DNA from: Bacteroides propionicifaciens DSM 19291 = JCM 14649
GTDB taxonomy: Bacteria > Bacteroidota > Bacteroidia > Bacteroidales > Bacteroidaceae
Direction of reading: 5' to 3'
Assembly (NCBI RefSeq): GCF_000375405.1
Contig: NZ_AQWS01000019.1
Coordinates: 1 to 54,479 of the forward strand
Length of the DNA stretch: 54,479 bases
Part shown: positions 34,701-43,874 of the stretch, piece by piece
Position numbering within the stretch: the stretch's first letter is position 1
Layout: every line of letters starts with the position of its first letter
Translations under genes and position numbers: made by a program
The notes under the pieces: generated by a model
What the model was told of the DNA's origin: nothing
What the model saw: only the letters and a program-made list of their open reading frames with translations
Databases searched by the model: none

Positions 34701-34708
34701 CAAAATTA
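34701..34708 (-). promoter_or_regulatory. -7 promoter box of the GH32 operon
   Basis: The minus strand reads TAATTTTG, matching TAnnTTTG, 36 nt before the ATG at 34665. The -33 element is not clear. The divergent CAT-like gene lies on the other side of this 365-nt gap. Confidence 0.45.
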
Positions 34709-34919
34709 TAATCAATAATGTTTATATTTATTTATTTTAACTCAGTATGAGTTAAAACCGTAATATAGGTTTGAATTTAGAGTATTTTCAGATACCGTAT
34801 TTACTAATATCTAATTTACAATTGTTTATTTTAGAACTTTTGTGTAAAGAATATAGCCATAAGAACTATTACTAGGTGTGAAATGATAAGTCTAAAGAGG
34901 AAATTGGTGATTTAATATG

Positions 34920-34927
34920 TATTTTTG
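34920..34927 (+). promoter_or_regulatory. -7 promoter box of the CAT-like gene
   Basis: TATTTTTG matches TAnnTTTG, about 100 nt before the ATG at 35031. No good TTTG at the -33 place. The sequence between 34709 and 34919 holds nothing else recognisable. Confidence 0.45.
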
Positions 34928-35030
34928 CAAAGAAAATATCTGAATTGTGCAGGATAACTTCGATCATTCTACAAAAACACTCGTTATTTAAAGCCTAATT
35001 CAGATTATAATTCAGATAAAAATATCTCAT

Positions 35031-35687
35031 ATGAAACATTTGGTTGATTTAAACACTTGGAATCGTAAAAATAGCTTTGACTTCTTTCTCAATTTCCAAA
35101 ATCCGAACATTTCGGTTACTACTGAAGTTGATTGTACTCATGCTATGTCTATAGCTAAAGAAAAGGGCGACTCATTCTTTATATACTATATATATGCGAT
35201 GCTCTCAGCTATGAATGAAATAGAGGAGTTTCGATATAGAATAAAAAGCAGTGAAGAAGTATATTTCTATGATAGCATTGATATTACTACACCCATACTG
35301 CTCAACGATGATGGAGACTGCTGTATTGTACGTATCCCTTTGATTTCGGAATTCAAAGAATTCTATGCTTCGGCACACAAGATCATAGAATTAGCTAAAA
35401 CTGAGACTGAAAGTAATTTTAATAAATCTAACGATGATGTAATAGAGAGTGATCCTTTTGGAACTATCTTTTTAAGTGCAACACCCGATCTATATTTTAC
35501 TTCTTTAATAGGAGCTCAAGAAAACAAGTATGGCAATTCTTATCCATTGCTGAATGTAGGTAAAGCAATAATTCGAGAAGGGAAGTTAGTTATGCCTGTA
35601 GCTGTAACGATAAGTCACGCTTTTGCTGATGGATTACATATTTCTAGATTCTTTAGTAAAGTTGAAGCTGTATTGAATAATTTCTAA
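35031..35687 (+). CDS. chloramphenicol acetyltransferase-like protein (CatA family)
   Basis: This 218-residue protein has the CAT fold. The N-terminus 'LNTWNRKNSFDFFLNFQNPN' (about 7-26) corresponds to the family 'W.R...f..f.....' start. 'CTHAMSIAKEKGDSFF' aligns with 'l..a.k..g..fy'. The catalytic segment is 'ISHAFADGLHISRFF' (about 194-208), with the HxxxDG motif. Classical CAT enzymes acetylate chloramphenicol with acetyl-CoA as trimers. Chromosomal Bacteroidetes relatives are often annotated only by similarity, so resistance should not be assumed. It stands alone between the fructan remnant and pyridoxal kinase, with a terminator downstream. Confidence 0.85.
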   Translation: MKHLVDLNTWNRKNSFDFFLNFQNPNISVTTEVDCTHAMSIAKEKGDSFFIYYIYAMLSAMNEIEEFRYRIKSSEEVYFYDSIDITTPILLNDDGDCCIVRIPLISEFKEFYASAHKIIELAKTETESNFNKSNDDVIESDPFGTIFLSATPDLYFTSLIGAQENKYGNSYPLLNVGKAIIREGKLVMPVAVTISHAFADGLHISRFFSKVEAVLNNF

Positions 35688-35715
35688 ATCAGTTCTACTT
35701 TTTACGAGAATAACG

Positions 35716-35766
35716 AAGAGCCATAAGCTACCTTATATTTAAAGGTAGTTCATGGCTCTTTTAGAT
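35716..35766 (+). terminator. terminator after the CAT-like gene
   Basis: 'aagagccat' (35716-35724) pairs with 'atggctctt' (35752-35760), and the inner arms 'agctacctt'/'aaggtagtt' also pair. A T-rich tail follows. It lies between convergent genes. Confidence 0.8.
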
Positions 35767-35781
35767 ATATCTATTTTTGTA

Positions 35782-36609
35782 CTACTTGTTTGTTAAGCAT
35801 TCAAGTAGGCACGCCGCATTCATTTCTGAATGGTGATTTGTTACTGTATAATCTAAGGCTTTTTTGATGATTTGAGTAGCTTCTCTTACAGCTTTATCTA
35901 TATCATATCCTAGTGCTAATTTAGATGCAATAATTGCAGAAAAAAGATCACCAGTACCAGTGGTTTCTATGTCAATTCTTTTTGCAGCTATTCGCGTACA
36001 TGATCCATTCAAAATAATTAATGTTTCAATTTCACTATCTGCGGTATCGTATAAGTGGCAACTTGTAATAATCACAATCTTATGACGTAGAATTTCATTT
36101 TCTACTATTGCGGAAATTACTTGAGTTTCCGATTCAATTTTATGTCCAATTATATATTCAAACTCAAAGTGATTTGGAGTCAAGATATCACAGAGTGGGA
36201 TTATATCGTTTAGATAAGACTTTGCCACAGAATCATCTACATATAGGCCAACGCCAAAATCACCCATTACTGGGTCGCAGATATATAGCATTTCGGGGTA
36301 GTCAGCTTTAATTCGTGATATATAATTAGCAGCAGAAAGCAGTATATCTTCTGATCCAATATATCCTGTAACTATGCAAGACACGGTATCCATTAAATCT
36401 AGTGCATCAATTCCCACTATCAAATCATCGAATAGATGCTTTGGTATTTTAGCCCCATGAATGGGCTGATGCCCCGTATGGGCTGATAAATAGACTGTAG
36501 GGTAGGCTATTACATCTAGACCATGGAGTTGTATTGCTAATTCTGCGATATTACTACCTACATAACCATAAACTAATTTACTCTGAATTGACAATATCTT
36601 ATTCTTCAT
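35782..36609 (-). CDS. pyridoxal kinase (PdxY/PdxK type)
   Basis: This 275-residue ribokinase-superfamily enzyme starts 'ILSIQSKLVYGYVGSNIAEL' (about 5-24), the PdxY opening. It continues with 'YPTVYLSAHTGH' (about 36-47) and 'YICDPVMGDFGVGLYV', and carries the anion-hole motif 'TTGTGDLFSAIIASKL' (about 221-236) with the catalytic Asp. It phosphorylates pyridoxal, and related vitamers, at the 5' hydroxyl with ATP in the salvage of vitamin B6. It is monocistronic and convergent with the CAT-like gene. Confidence 0.88.
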   Translation of the reverse strand: MKNKILSIQSKLVYGYVGSNIAELAIQLHGLDVIAYPTVYLSAHTGHQPIHGAKIPKHLFDDLIVGIDALDLMDTVSCIVTGYIGSEDILLSAANYISRIKADYPEMLYICDPVMGDFGVGLYVDDSVAKSYLNDIIPLCDILTPNHFEFEYIIGHKIESETQVISAIVENEILRHKIVIITSCHLYDTADSEIETLIILNGSCTRIAAKRIDIETTGTGDLFSAIIASKLALGYDIDKAVREATQIIKKALDYTVTNHHSEMNAACLLECLTNK

Positions 36610-36767
36610 TATTTTTACAAGTTGTTTTTATTTGTAGTTGGCGCGAAGTTAGCTCTTTTAGCAAGAATATAGCCAGTTTTGAATTTGGATTTGAAACCTA
36701 ACTCTTTAATTAGAGATTAAACAGTGTTATCTATTAAAAGTTTTGAAATAGAGGAATAATTTAAATC

Positions 36768-36801
36768 AAAAACAGGCCTAGCATTTGCTAGACCTGTTTA
36801 A
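36768..36801 (-). terminator. orphan terminator-like hairpin
   Basis: Arms 36768-36782 and 36787-36801 ('aaacaggcctagc'/'gctagacctgttt', one mismatch) enclose 'attt'. The T-tract is on the minus strand, yet no minus-strand gene lies to the right; the next feature there is a truncated plus-strand gene. It may be a leftover of a deleted gene. Confidence 0.5.
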
Positions 36802-36858
36802 TTAAACTTACTAATACACGTTTGAACAACTGTTAATTATATAAATTCTACCTATTGA

Positions 36859-38294
36859 ATAATATTAAAGGACACTGCGAATGTGAAGACACTCTACTAC
36901 ATGCCCTCTCTTTTTGGTTTTCTGACCAATAGCAAAAGTTATTTGTCTCACCCTTGGTATATGAATTCGGGCCGTGCACTTGTCTATACTTGGCCACTCA
37001 ACTCACATAGTTTGGGTTTTGGAGATGCAAATGAAAAAAGTGGAGAACCCAATCGTCTGCGTTTGGCTTTTGCTGATTTTATTGCCCGTGAGTTAGGTGA
37101 TCCTTTTGCTAGTAGCTATGCCAAAGATGGACAAAATTTGGTTGTACAAGATTATGAACTTCGTCTTTATCGTATGGCTAGCCAGAAAGAATATACAGAG
37201 AAACCTCAAAAAGGTTTAAGTAAGTTACGCTGGTATGAGGACGCTGGTGAAGTGGTTATTCTTGATAATCTAGATACTACAGCAAAAGGCATGGCTGTTG
37301 CTTTTCGATCGAGTCCATTTGGTGCTGGTAGCCATACGGATGCTGACCAAAACAGCTTTAATATACTCTACAATGGGAAAAATGTATTTCGTAATAGTGG
37401 ATATTATATCAACTTTGATGGGCCTCACAATTTGATGTCTTATCGCCACAGCAGGGCACATAATACGGTATTAGTTGGTGGTATAGGGCAGCCATATTCT
37501 ATAGAAGCCAATGGTCTTGTTGAAATGGCAGAAAGTAATATACAGTATCCTACGCCCTAGGCGATGCTTCAGGAGCTTATGGAGGTATTAGCAATGATCC
37601 GATGTGGATTAAGGCATTTCAAAAAGCTAAAATCTCTCAAACACCTGCTAATGGGTTTGGAGTAACGCCACTTACCAAATATCGTCGCCATCTTGTGGTT
37701 TTACACCCCAATATTTTGGTGATTTATGATGAGTTAGAGGCTAAAACTCCCACATCGTGGCAATGGCTGCTACACGGAGCAACAGAATTTGGGTTAGATG
37801 CTAATAAGAAACAACTAACACTTGCCTTGGCCGATGCTAATAAACTAGCTAAAGCTCAGTTTTTTAGCAGTCAAAACTTTGGTATGAGCCAAACTGATGA
37901 ATTCAAAGTTCCTCCAACGAGTAAGCCAGATTCTAGATACCCTAATCAATGGCATTTTACAGCTGAGTTCGCCGCGACAGATAAGGTGCGTATGTTGACA
38001 ATCATCCAGATAGCTTCGCCTTCGTCTGAGCTTCTAGTGAATAAGATTTCTGATTCGAAATATACGATAGGGGATTGGACAATAACAGCTGAGTTAAATG
38101 TAAATAATGAAGCGAATTTATCTGTTTCTCATCAAGAACTGGGTGATCAGCTAAACTATGGCTTTAGCGGCGTGAACTTTAATGGGCGTTATGAACAGCG
38201 CGAAACATCTCCTTCTTGTTTGATTTTAAAAGATGGTATCACTAAGGAGTTAAAGTCTATCAAGCCTAGTACGACTCGAAAATCTCGTTCTTAG
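36859..38294 (+). pseudogene. heparinase II/III (DUF4962) family lyase, 5'-truncated and frameshifted
   Basis: Only the C-terminal half of a polysaccharide lyase remains. The frame opens after a stop at 36856-36858 with no proper start. It encodes 'WYMNSGRALVYTWPLNSHSL', 'FADFIARELGDPFASSYAKD', 'SSPFGAGSHTDADQNSFNIL' and 'LMSYRHSRAHNTVLVGGIGQ', and stops at 37558-37560. The next frame resumes at about 37550 with 'SYALGDASGAYGGI' and 'DPMWIKAFQKAK', and runs to 38294 through the beta-sandwich. Relatives I recall have about 800-900 residues with signal peptide and an alpha/alpha barrel, both absent here. Two lesions, loss of the 5' half and a 1-nt-type frameshift, show that the gene is dead. 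Confidence 0.85.
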
Positions 38295-38312
38295 TAAGCG
38301 AAATAGACTCTT

Positions 38313-38379
38313 AAAACAAGTTAGTCATTTACTACAAACCTCCTAGTGGGAATGAGTAAATGACTAACTTGTTTTTTAG
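38313..38379 (+). terminator. strong terminator after the lyase remnant
   Basis: A perfect 21-bp stem, 38313-38333 with 38355-38375, is followed by a run of T. The terminator has outlived the gene it served. Confidence 0.88.
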
Positions 38380-39087
38380 TACCAATAGAGCTCCTCATAT
38401 TTCTTCTTCGATATATTAAGCACGAATATCTATTTTGACAACCTGTTTATTGAGTGATTCTGGTTTAAAGGGTGTTTTTTGTCAGTTATTTTGGGGTGAA
38501 ATCCCTATATTTTTAATTGTTTGTTAAAATTAAATTATATAACTGTCTGTTTGTTTAGTGTCTTATCTGTTTGATATACAGTTTTGTAAGCTTTAATCAG
38601 AGTCCTGCTTAAAACGTTATTAAACATTATTTAGCATTCTATTAAGGAAAAAAATAGCTAATAGATGTGCGAATTTAGAAACTTAATGTATCTTAGAGCC
38701 TTGAAAGAATGAAAAAGAGAGTTTACAAATAGTTGTAATATTCTAAATATTGGTTGCAGTTCGACTGCCATATACTAGTAAAGTAGAATAGAATGATAGG
38801 TGTAAACTATTCTTTAAATAATGTTATATTAGCATTATAAAACAAATAAACTGTACTAAATTCACCTTCTCTACTGTAGTAGTTTGTTATATGACTATTA
38901 GAGAGTATATCTCAGATGATATGACTTTCTTTTATATAAAATATTGAATTACAAAAAGTGATAAGATTCACCGAATGGTGTACAAGAAATGAAAGTTATG
39001 ATGTTAAAGTCGTATTCTCAAAAGAATCAAAAAAAGAGAAGTAGCTTGAACTAGATAACAATTAATTAACTTGATAAGTAAAAAAGG
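38380..39087. other. long A/T-rich intergenic region
   Basis: About 700 bases without a gene I can support. All frames carry frequent stops. No tRNA-like fold, clear hairpin or exact TAnnTTTG box was recognised. It probably includes the leader and promoter of the P-loop protein gene at 39088. Confidence 0.5.
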
Positions 39088-40818
39088 ATGTTACAAGAAT
39101 TTACATTAAACCGAGGACGCGCGATTATCAACTTCTCCTTAAAGTACTGTGATAACCGTCAAAAGATTCTTAGCAGTTATGCTTTTAAGAAAGTTGTAGA
39201 AGCTTTTATTCAACGACTTAAAAAGGATAATCAGATCATCTACAACTTCTTTATTAAAGAATTTGATAACGACGAGTATCTAGGTTCTTCTTTAATCGAA
39301 GTAATAAAGTTGATGACTGTATGTGACATGAATGAACTTTTGGAGGTGAACAATAAGTTTGCTCCATTCTTTAAAGATAGAGAAGTATTTATTGAGCTTA
39401 CAGAATTATTATACAACTATTGGAGACGTTTAGAACGTGTTACTATTGTTCATAATACTCGTGTGGGACATGGTCTTCAGAATGTTCGTTTTATTCAAGC
39501 TAACCAATTGCTAAACGAATTGATTCTGTCAATTTATAGACGTACAGAAGAAACTGTAATGGGCTATAGTCATAGTGTGTATCGTGAAACCATCGCTGGA
39601 GCAAATGCTGGCTTGATGCTTAACGATATCCAGTGGAACTGTCCAATAGAATACCAAGGATTATCTTCTATACCATTCATTGGTACGGTAGTAATCAACC
39701 CTCCCTACATTACTTATACAAAGATGAACACTCGCTCGGGTATATTCGAAGAGAGTCAATCTAACCCGTTGAGTAATGTTATTCTTAACGAAGACGATTG
39801 GTTCTTATATCCAGCGAAGGTGGGTAATCTTATGGCTTTTGTCTACTACCATAAAGATTTTATGTGCCACGGTTTAGGTTTGGCCAATCTTTTTGAACTC
39901 GCTAAAGAGAATGAGTATGTAGGTAAAAAACCAGATTTGATTTATGTCTTTGGCTATCCTGATGGACATGAAGAAAAACGCACTTTCTATTACAAAGATA
40001 AAAAGAACGATATCTTGATCGGTTATGCAAATTACTGCGATGAAATCGACTATTTCGGTTACATGAAGAAAATGTTGCTAACCCTTCATAACATCAAACA
40101 GATGGAAAGAGGTAATCTTCCTATCCACGGTGCTATGGTTAATATCGTTCTTAAAAGCGGTAAAGAGGCTAATATCGTGATTATGGGTGATAGTGGTGCT
40201 GGTAAATCAGAGAGTTTGGAAGCCTTCCGTACGTTAAATGAAAAGTATATCCGTCATATGCGTATTATTTTTGACGATATGGGTTACCTTGAGTTTGATC
40301 CAAATGGTATTGTTAAGGGCTATGGTACAGAAATTGGGGCTTTTGTAAGAACGGACGATTTAGATCCAACTTATGCTTTTGAGCAACTTGACCGAGGTAT
40401 CTACTCGAACCCTGACCGTATTAATGCTCGTGTTACAATCCCTGTGGCTACCTATAATACGATTTCTAAAGGTTATACTGTTGATTATATGCTTTATGCT
40501 AATAATTACGACGAATCAGATACTAAAATTAGCTTCTTCGACGATATGACTGAAGCGATTAAAATATTTGAAGATGGTGCTCGTAAAGCAAAAGGTACAA
40601 CATCAGAAAAAGGTTTGGTTAAGTCTTATTTTGCAAATCCATTTGGCCCTGTTCAAGAAAAAGAAAGAGCTGAAGGATTAGTAAGAAAATATTTCAAAGC
40701 ACTTTATGATGAAAAAGTGAAAGTTGGACAAATCCATACTTCACTAGCTATTGATGGACGAACTAAAGAAGGTCCTCGTGAAGCTGCTGAGGAGTTGTTT
40801 AGTATGATTAATGAGTAG
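39088..40818 (+). CDS. P-loop protein related to HPr kinase/PEP carboxykinase, function unknown
   Basis: This 576-residue soluble protein has an N-terminal half (about 1-340) with no motif I can name, although 'HNTRVGHGLQNVRFIQ' and 'IPFIGTVVINPPYITY' are distinctive. From about 345 it reads 'LPIHGAMVNIVLKSG', then Walker A 'IMGDSGAGKSESLEAF' (about 368-383). The acidic 'IFDDMGYLEFDP' and 'GTEIGAFVRTDDLDP' follow. The P-loop resembles that of HprK ('G.SG.GKSE') and, less closely, ATP-dependent PEP carboxykinase. It ends 'HTSLAIDGRTKEGPREAAEE'. I believe similar unnamed proteins are widespread in Bacteroidales and Clostridia. Phosphotransfer to a protein or small molecule is possible, but the substrate is unknown. 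Single gene with its own terminator. Confidence 0.75.
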   Translation: MLQEFTLNRGRAIINFSLKYCDNRQKILSSYAFKKVVEAFIQRLKKDNQIIYNFFIKEFDNDEYLGSSLIEVIKLMTVCDMNELLEVNNKFAPFFKDREVFIELTELLYNYWRRLERVTIVHNTRVGHGLQNVRFIQANQLLNELILSIYRRTEETVMGYSHSVYRETIAGANAGLMLNDIQWNCPIEYQGLSSIPFIGTVVINPPYITYTKMNTRSGIFEESQSNPLSNVILNEDDWFLYPAKVGNLMAFVYYHKDFMCHGLGLANLFELAKENEYVGKKPDLIYVFGYPDGHEEKRTFYYKDKKNDILIGYANYCDEIDYFGYMKKMLLTLHNIKQMERGNLPIHGAMVNIVLKSGKEANIVIMGDSGAGKSESLEAFRTLNEKYIRHMRIIFDDMGYLEFDPNGIVKGYGTEIGAFVRTDDLDPTYAFEQLDRGIYSNPDRINARVTIPVATYNTISKGYTVDYMLYANNYDESDTKISFFDDMTEAIKIFEDGARKAKGTTSEKGLVKSYFANPFGPVQEKERAEGLVRKYFKALYDEKVKVGQIHTSLAIDGRTKEGPREAAEELFSMINE

Positions 40819-40848
40819 TTTTAAAGTACTATCAAATGCAAATTATAG

Positions 40849-40890
40849 AAGAGAGTCAACTGAATATATTCAGTTGACTCTCTTTATTTC
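40849..40890 (+). terminator. terminator after the P-loop protein gene
   Basis: Perfect 16-bp stem 40849-40864 with 40869-40884, loop 'tata', and T-rich tail. Confidence 0.88.
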
Positions 40891-40980
40891 ATACCTATAT
40901 CAAGCTTATCAAGTGCAAAGTCTTATCTCTAGTAAACTTAATATAATCTTAATATGTCTTAGTATGATTCTTTAAATGTT

Positions 40981-40988
40981 TATATTTG
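40981..40988 (+). promoter_or_regulatory. -7 promoter box of the LTA-synthase-like gene
   Basis: TATATTTG is an exact TAnnTTTG, 38 nt before the ATG at 41027. The -33 box is weak. Confidence 0.5.
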
Positions 40989-41026
40989 CATCCATTTTGT
41001 GCTTGGTATAGTTAATTAAAACATTT

Positions 41027-42997
41027 ATGCTTAATAAAATCAAAGGCTCGGAGACACGCTGGGAGCAGTTTACTAAAGAAATAGATAAGTTAGTTCATTT
41101 CTGGCTGTTCGGAGTGCTAGCTTTTTTCTTGTATCGGATTTCTTTCGTTTTACTATTTAGAGATGAAATTCAAACTCCTCTTCCTATATCTACTTATTTA
41201 AAAGTGATTTTGACTGGATTTAGATCGGATGTTGTTGTGATGGCATATTTTCTAACTATTCCTTTTGTGTTTCTACTGATGCTATCGTACTATAATCGAT
41301 TTAAATTGATAAGAAATATTAGAGAAGTAATTGAATATATCTTTCTTTTTACCCTAGTGACTTTGAGTTTGGTCTCACTTAATTACTATAAAGAATTCGG
41401 TGATATCTTCGATAATAACTTATTCCTAGGTCTTTTAGAGGAAGATAAACTAACGGTTTTTAAAATGCTTTTAAAGCAAGATGGAACTGTATTGTTTTTA
41501 TTCCTTTATCTCATAATCCTGATAACAACGGTCCTTCTTTTCAAATGGACTAGCCATTTTACATATATACCAAGAACTATTAATATCAGTTCTCGACGTG
41601 GTATCCGAACTGTAGTAGTGATAAGCATTGTTTACTTATTTTGCGCCTCATTCAGAGGTTCATTATCTTTAATCTATCACTTTAGAGTCAGAAATTCGGC
41701 TGTTTGTTCTATATCAATGCTAAACAAATCTATTGTTAATCCTGTGAAAGCTTTAGAGGTGTCTTTTAAAGATTATAAAGAGATCAATAAGCTAGCTGAT
41801 CATAATCCCTTTTTAATGCCGACACTAAATGATTTTATTCCATTTAAGAGTGTGAAAGATGTGATTAAAAGGCAGGCGTATAAACCTGTAATTGATAAGC
41901 CAAAGCAAATCTTTCTAGTTATAATGGAGAGTTATGATGCTTGGTCACTTGAGGATAAATATGAAGACTTCAATGTTTCAGTGAATCTAAAACAACTAGC
42001 AGATGAGGGTACCTCATTTACTAACTTTCTTCCAGCCCATAATGCTACTATTTATGCTTATACTGCAATAGTGTCGGGTGTTCCTTATTTTGGAGTTAAC
42101 TTAACTCAAACTCCCAAGGCTGAAGATAAATCAATTAGCTCAATTTTTAGTCAATTTGAAAAACTTGGGTACAAAACAAATATGTTTTATGGCGGATTCT
42201 TATCGTGGCAAAACATAGATGAATATACCAAAGCCCTCTCTTGTGATTCTTTTTACTCAGCTGCGGATATTGAAAATGATATTGATGACGATTGTTGGGG
42301 TGTAGATGATGAAGCCCTTTTTGATCTAGTACTTGATAAAACCTCATCTGATGAGTACAGCTTCAATGTGATTCTAACAACTAGCTTTCACTCTCCCTTC
42401 CCCGTTGATGTTGAGAGCAAGGGATTCCCTTATAAAACAGTAGAAGATCTCCCTGAGAGTGTGAGAAGGTATTTTGGTGATACGATGACTTTACATGAGT
42501 TTGGACATCGCTGGTATGGTGATTGGGCTATTGGTCGATTCATGGAGCAAGCAGAGAAAAATTACCCCGATGCCTTATACGCCTATACTGGTGATCACTA
42601 TGCTCGTAAGTTTATTAATGCAAATCCTACATTGTATGAGAAATCTGTAGTACCTTTTATCCTATACGGTAAAGGCATTCCTGCTCAAAAGCTTGATACA
42701 CCAGGGGGGCATATTGATATTCTTCCGACATTGTTGGATTTAGTAGCACCTGAAGATTTTACCTATTATAGTTTTGGTTCGTCTATGTTGAATCCCAGCA
42801 AAGCATACGGAGTTGGCTACAATAAGCTCATTACCCGAGATGCACTATACTATCAGGTAGATGATCACACAATCCAGAAGATAGACCGTAAGACAGACCA
42901 AGAGACATTAATAGATGTATTGCCGTATCAAAAAGAATACAAACAAATCATGGGGCTTGCTTGGCATTATATTGCTAAAGGCAATCAACTGCTTTAA
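41027..42997 (+). CDS. LTA synthase-like membrane sulfatase-fold phosphotransferase
   Basis: This 656-residue protein has five hydrophobic segments in the first 230 residues, then a periplasmic alkaline-phosphatase/sulfatase-type domain. 'QIFLVIMESYDAWSLEDK' (about 296-313) holds the first metal ligand. 'AHNATIYAYTAIVSGVPY' (about 338-355) carries candidate nucleophile threonines. 'TTSFHSPF' and 'YAYTGDHYARK' supply the later Asp-His ligands. The family (LtaS, MdoB, OpgB) transfers phosphoglycerol or similar groups from phospholipids. A Bacteroidales cell makes no classical lipoteichoic acid, so the acceptor may be a surface glycan or lipid. Monocistronic with promoter and terminator. Confidence 0.85.
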   Translation: MLNKIKGSETRWEQFTKEIDKLVHFWLFGVLAFFLYRISFVLLFRDEIQTPLPISTYLKVILTGFRSDVVVMAYFLTIPFVFLLMLSYYNRFKLIRNIREVIEYIFLFTLVTLSLVSLNYYKEFGDIFDNNLFLGLLEEDKLTVFKMLLKQDGTVLFLFLYLIILITTVLLFKWTSHFTYIPRTINISSRRGIRTVVVISIVYLFCASFRGSLSLIYHFRVRNSAVCSISMLNKSIVNPVKALEVSFKDYKEINKLADHNPFLMPTLNDFIPFKSVKDVIKRQAYKPVIDKPKQIFLVIMESYDAWSLEDKYEDFNVSVNLKQLADEGTSFTNFLPAHNATIYAYTAIVSGVPYFGVNLTQTPKAEDKSISSIFSQFEKLGYKTNMFYGGFLSWQNIDEYTKALSCDSFYSAADIENDIDDDCWGVDDEALFDLVLDKTSSDEYSFNVILTTSFHSPFPVDVESKGFPYKTVEDLPESVRRYFGDTMTLHEFGHRWYGDWAIGRFMEQAEKNYPDALYAYTGDHYARKFINANPTLYEKSVVPFILYGKGIPAQKLDTPGGHIDILPTLLDLVAPEDFTYYSFGSSMLNPSKAYGVGYNKLITRDALYYQVDDHTIQKIDRKTDQETLIDVLPYQKEYKQIMGLAWHYIAKGNQLL

Positions 42998-43021
42998 GTG
43001 GCGAATTTGACTAAGAGATTA

Positions 43022-43070
43022 AACAATGAAGGTGTATTTATTAATAATAAATACACCTTCATTGTTGTTT
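43022..43070. terminator. perfect 21-bp hairpin between convergent genes
   Basis: Arms 43022-43042 and 43046-43066 are perfectly complementary around 'aat', with a T-rich tail on the plus strand. It terminates the LTA-synthase-like gene and possibly the converging ferredoxin gene. Confidence 0.85.
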
Positions 43071-43079
43071 TATATATAG

Positions 43080-43874
43080 TTATTCGACAGTGGCATAAAA
43101 GAATTCTGGCTTGTTAGGTTTAGCAAAATATTCGAGAAAATATTCGAGCTTTTCATCATACAACTCGCCTGAAAAACTTCGTGCATCTTTAGGGCAAATG
43201 ATAATACATCTACCGCAAGATAAGCAGCGTACTTGGTCTGTATGGTCAGGAGTTGTTTTAGAAATAGCTTTGACAGGGCATAATAAGCTGCACTTACCAC
43301 ATTTATTACAAATATCACTATTCGTTGTTGGATAGATTGGAAATTGTCCATAGGGTTTATAAGGGTGATCTCCCGGTAGATCCATAGAGGCAATACTATC
43401 TGTCTTTTTGATCTTCTCTAAAATCAAACTACTTTCTTTAGCAAATGCTGTAGCTAGTTCTAAATCTTCACCGTTTGGACGATTCATCGCTATGGGATGA
43501 AAGATTGAGTGTCTTCCAATAAAAACTCCTGCTGAAATTGGTTTGAAGAAATTATGCTCAACTAAATCTTTCAATTCAACAAGTGCATCTTCATAAGCTC
43601 TGTTCCCATATACTGCTACGAGTATTGCTGGAGTATCATTGCCTTTAAAGCAATCTAAGGCCTTAGCAGCTTTAAGAGGAACTCTGCCGGCATAGACTGG
43701 TACGGCAACTATTAGCAGGTCATTTGTGTCGAGATAGATGTTTTCACCTACCGATTTACGGGTAATGTCATATTCTGCGAATGATGGTTTTATGGATTGA
43801 GCAATTTGTCTTACAATCTTTTGAGTGGTATAAGTAGCACTAAAATAGGCTACACTTACGTTCTTTATTTTCAT
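43080..43874 (-). CDS. EFR1-family flavodoxin-ferredoxin protein
   Basis: This 264-residue protein fuses a flavodoxin-like N-terminus with a C-terminal 2[4Fe-4S] ferredoxin. The first part has 'VAYFSATYTTQKIVRQIAQ' (about 8-26) and 'VAVPVYAGRVPLKAAKALD'. The two clusters are held by 'CNKCGKCSLLCPVKAIS' and 'CLSCGRCIIICPKDARSF', each CxxCxxCxxxCP. Such proteins carry electrons in anaerobes; the redox partners are not evident here. It is single, convergent with the LTA-synthase-like gene. The family name EFR1 is from memory of this domain fusion. Confidence 0.9.
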   Translation of the reverse strand: MKIKNVSVAYFSATYTTQKIVRQIAQSIKPSFAEYDITRKSVGENIYLDTNDLLIVAVPVYAGRVPLKAAKALDCFKGNDTPAILVAVYGNRAYEDALVELKDLVEHNFFKPISAGVFIGRHSIFHPIAMNRPNGEDLELATAFAKESSLILEKIKKTDSIASMDLPGDHPYKPYGQFPIYPTTNSDICNKCGKCSLLCPVKAISKTTPDHTDQVRCLSCGRCIIICPKDARSFSGELYDEKLEYFLEYFAKPNKPEFFYATVE

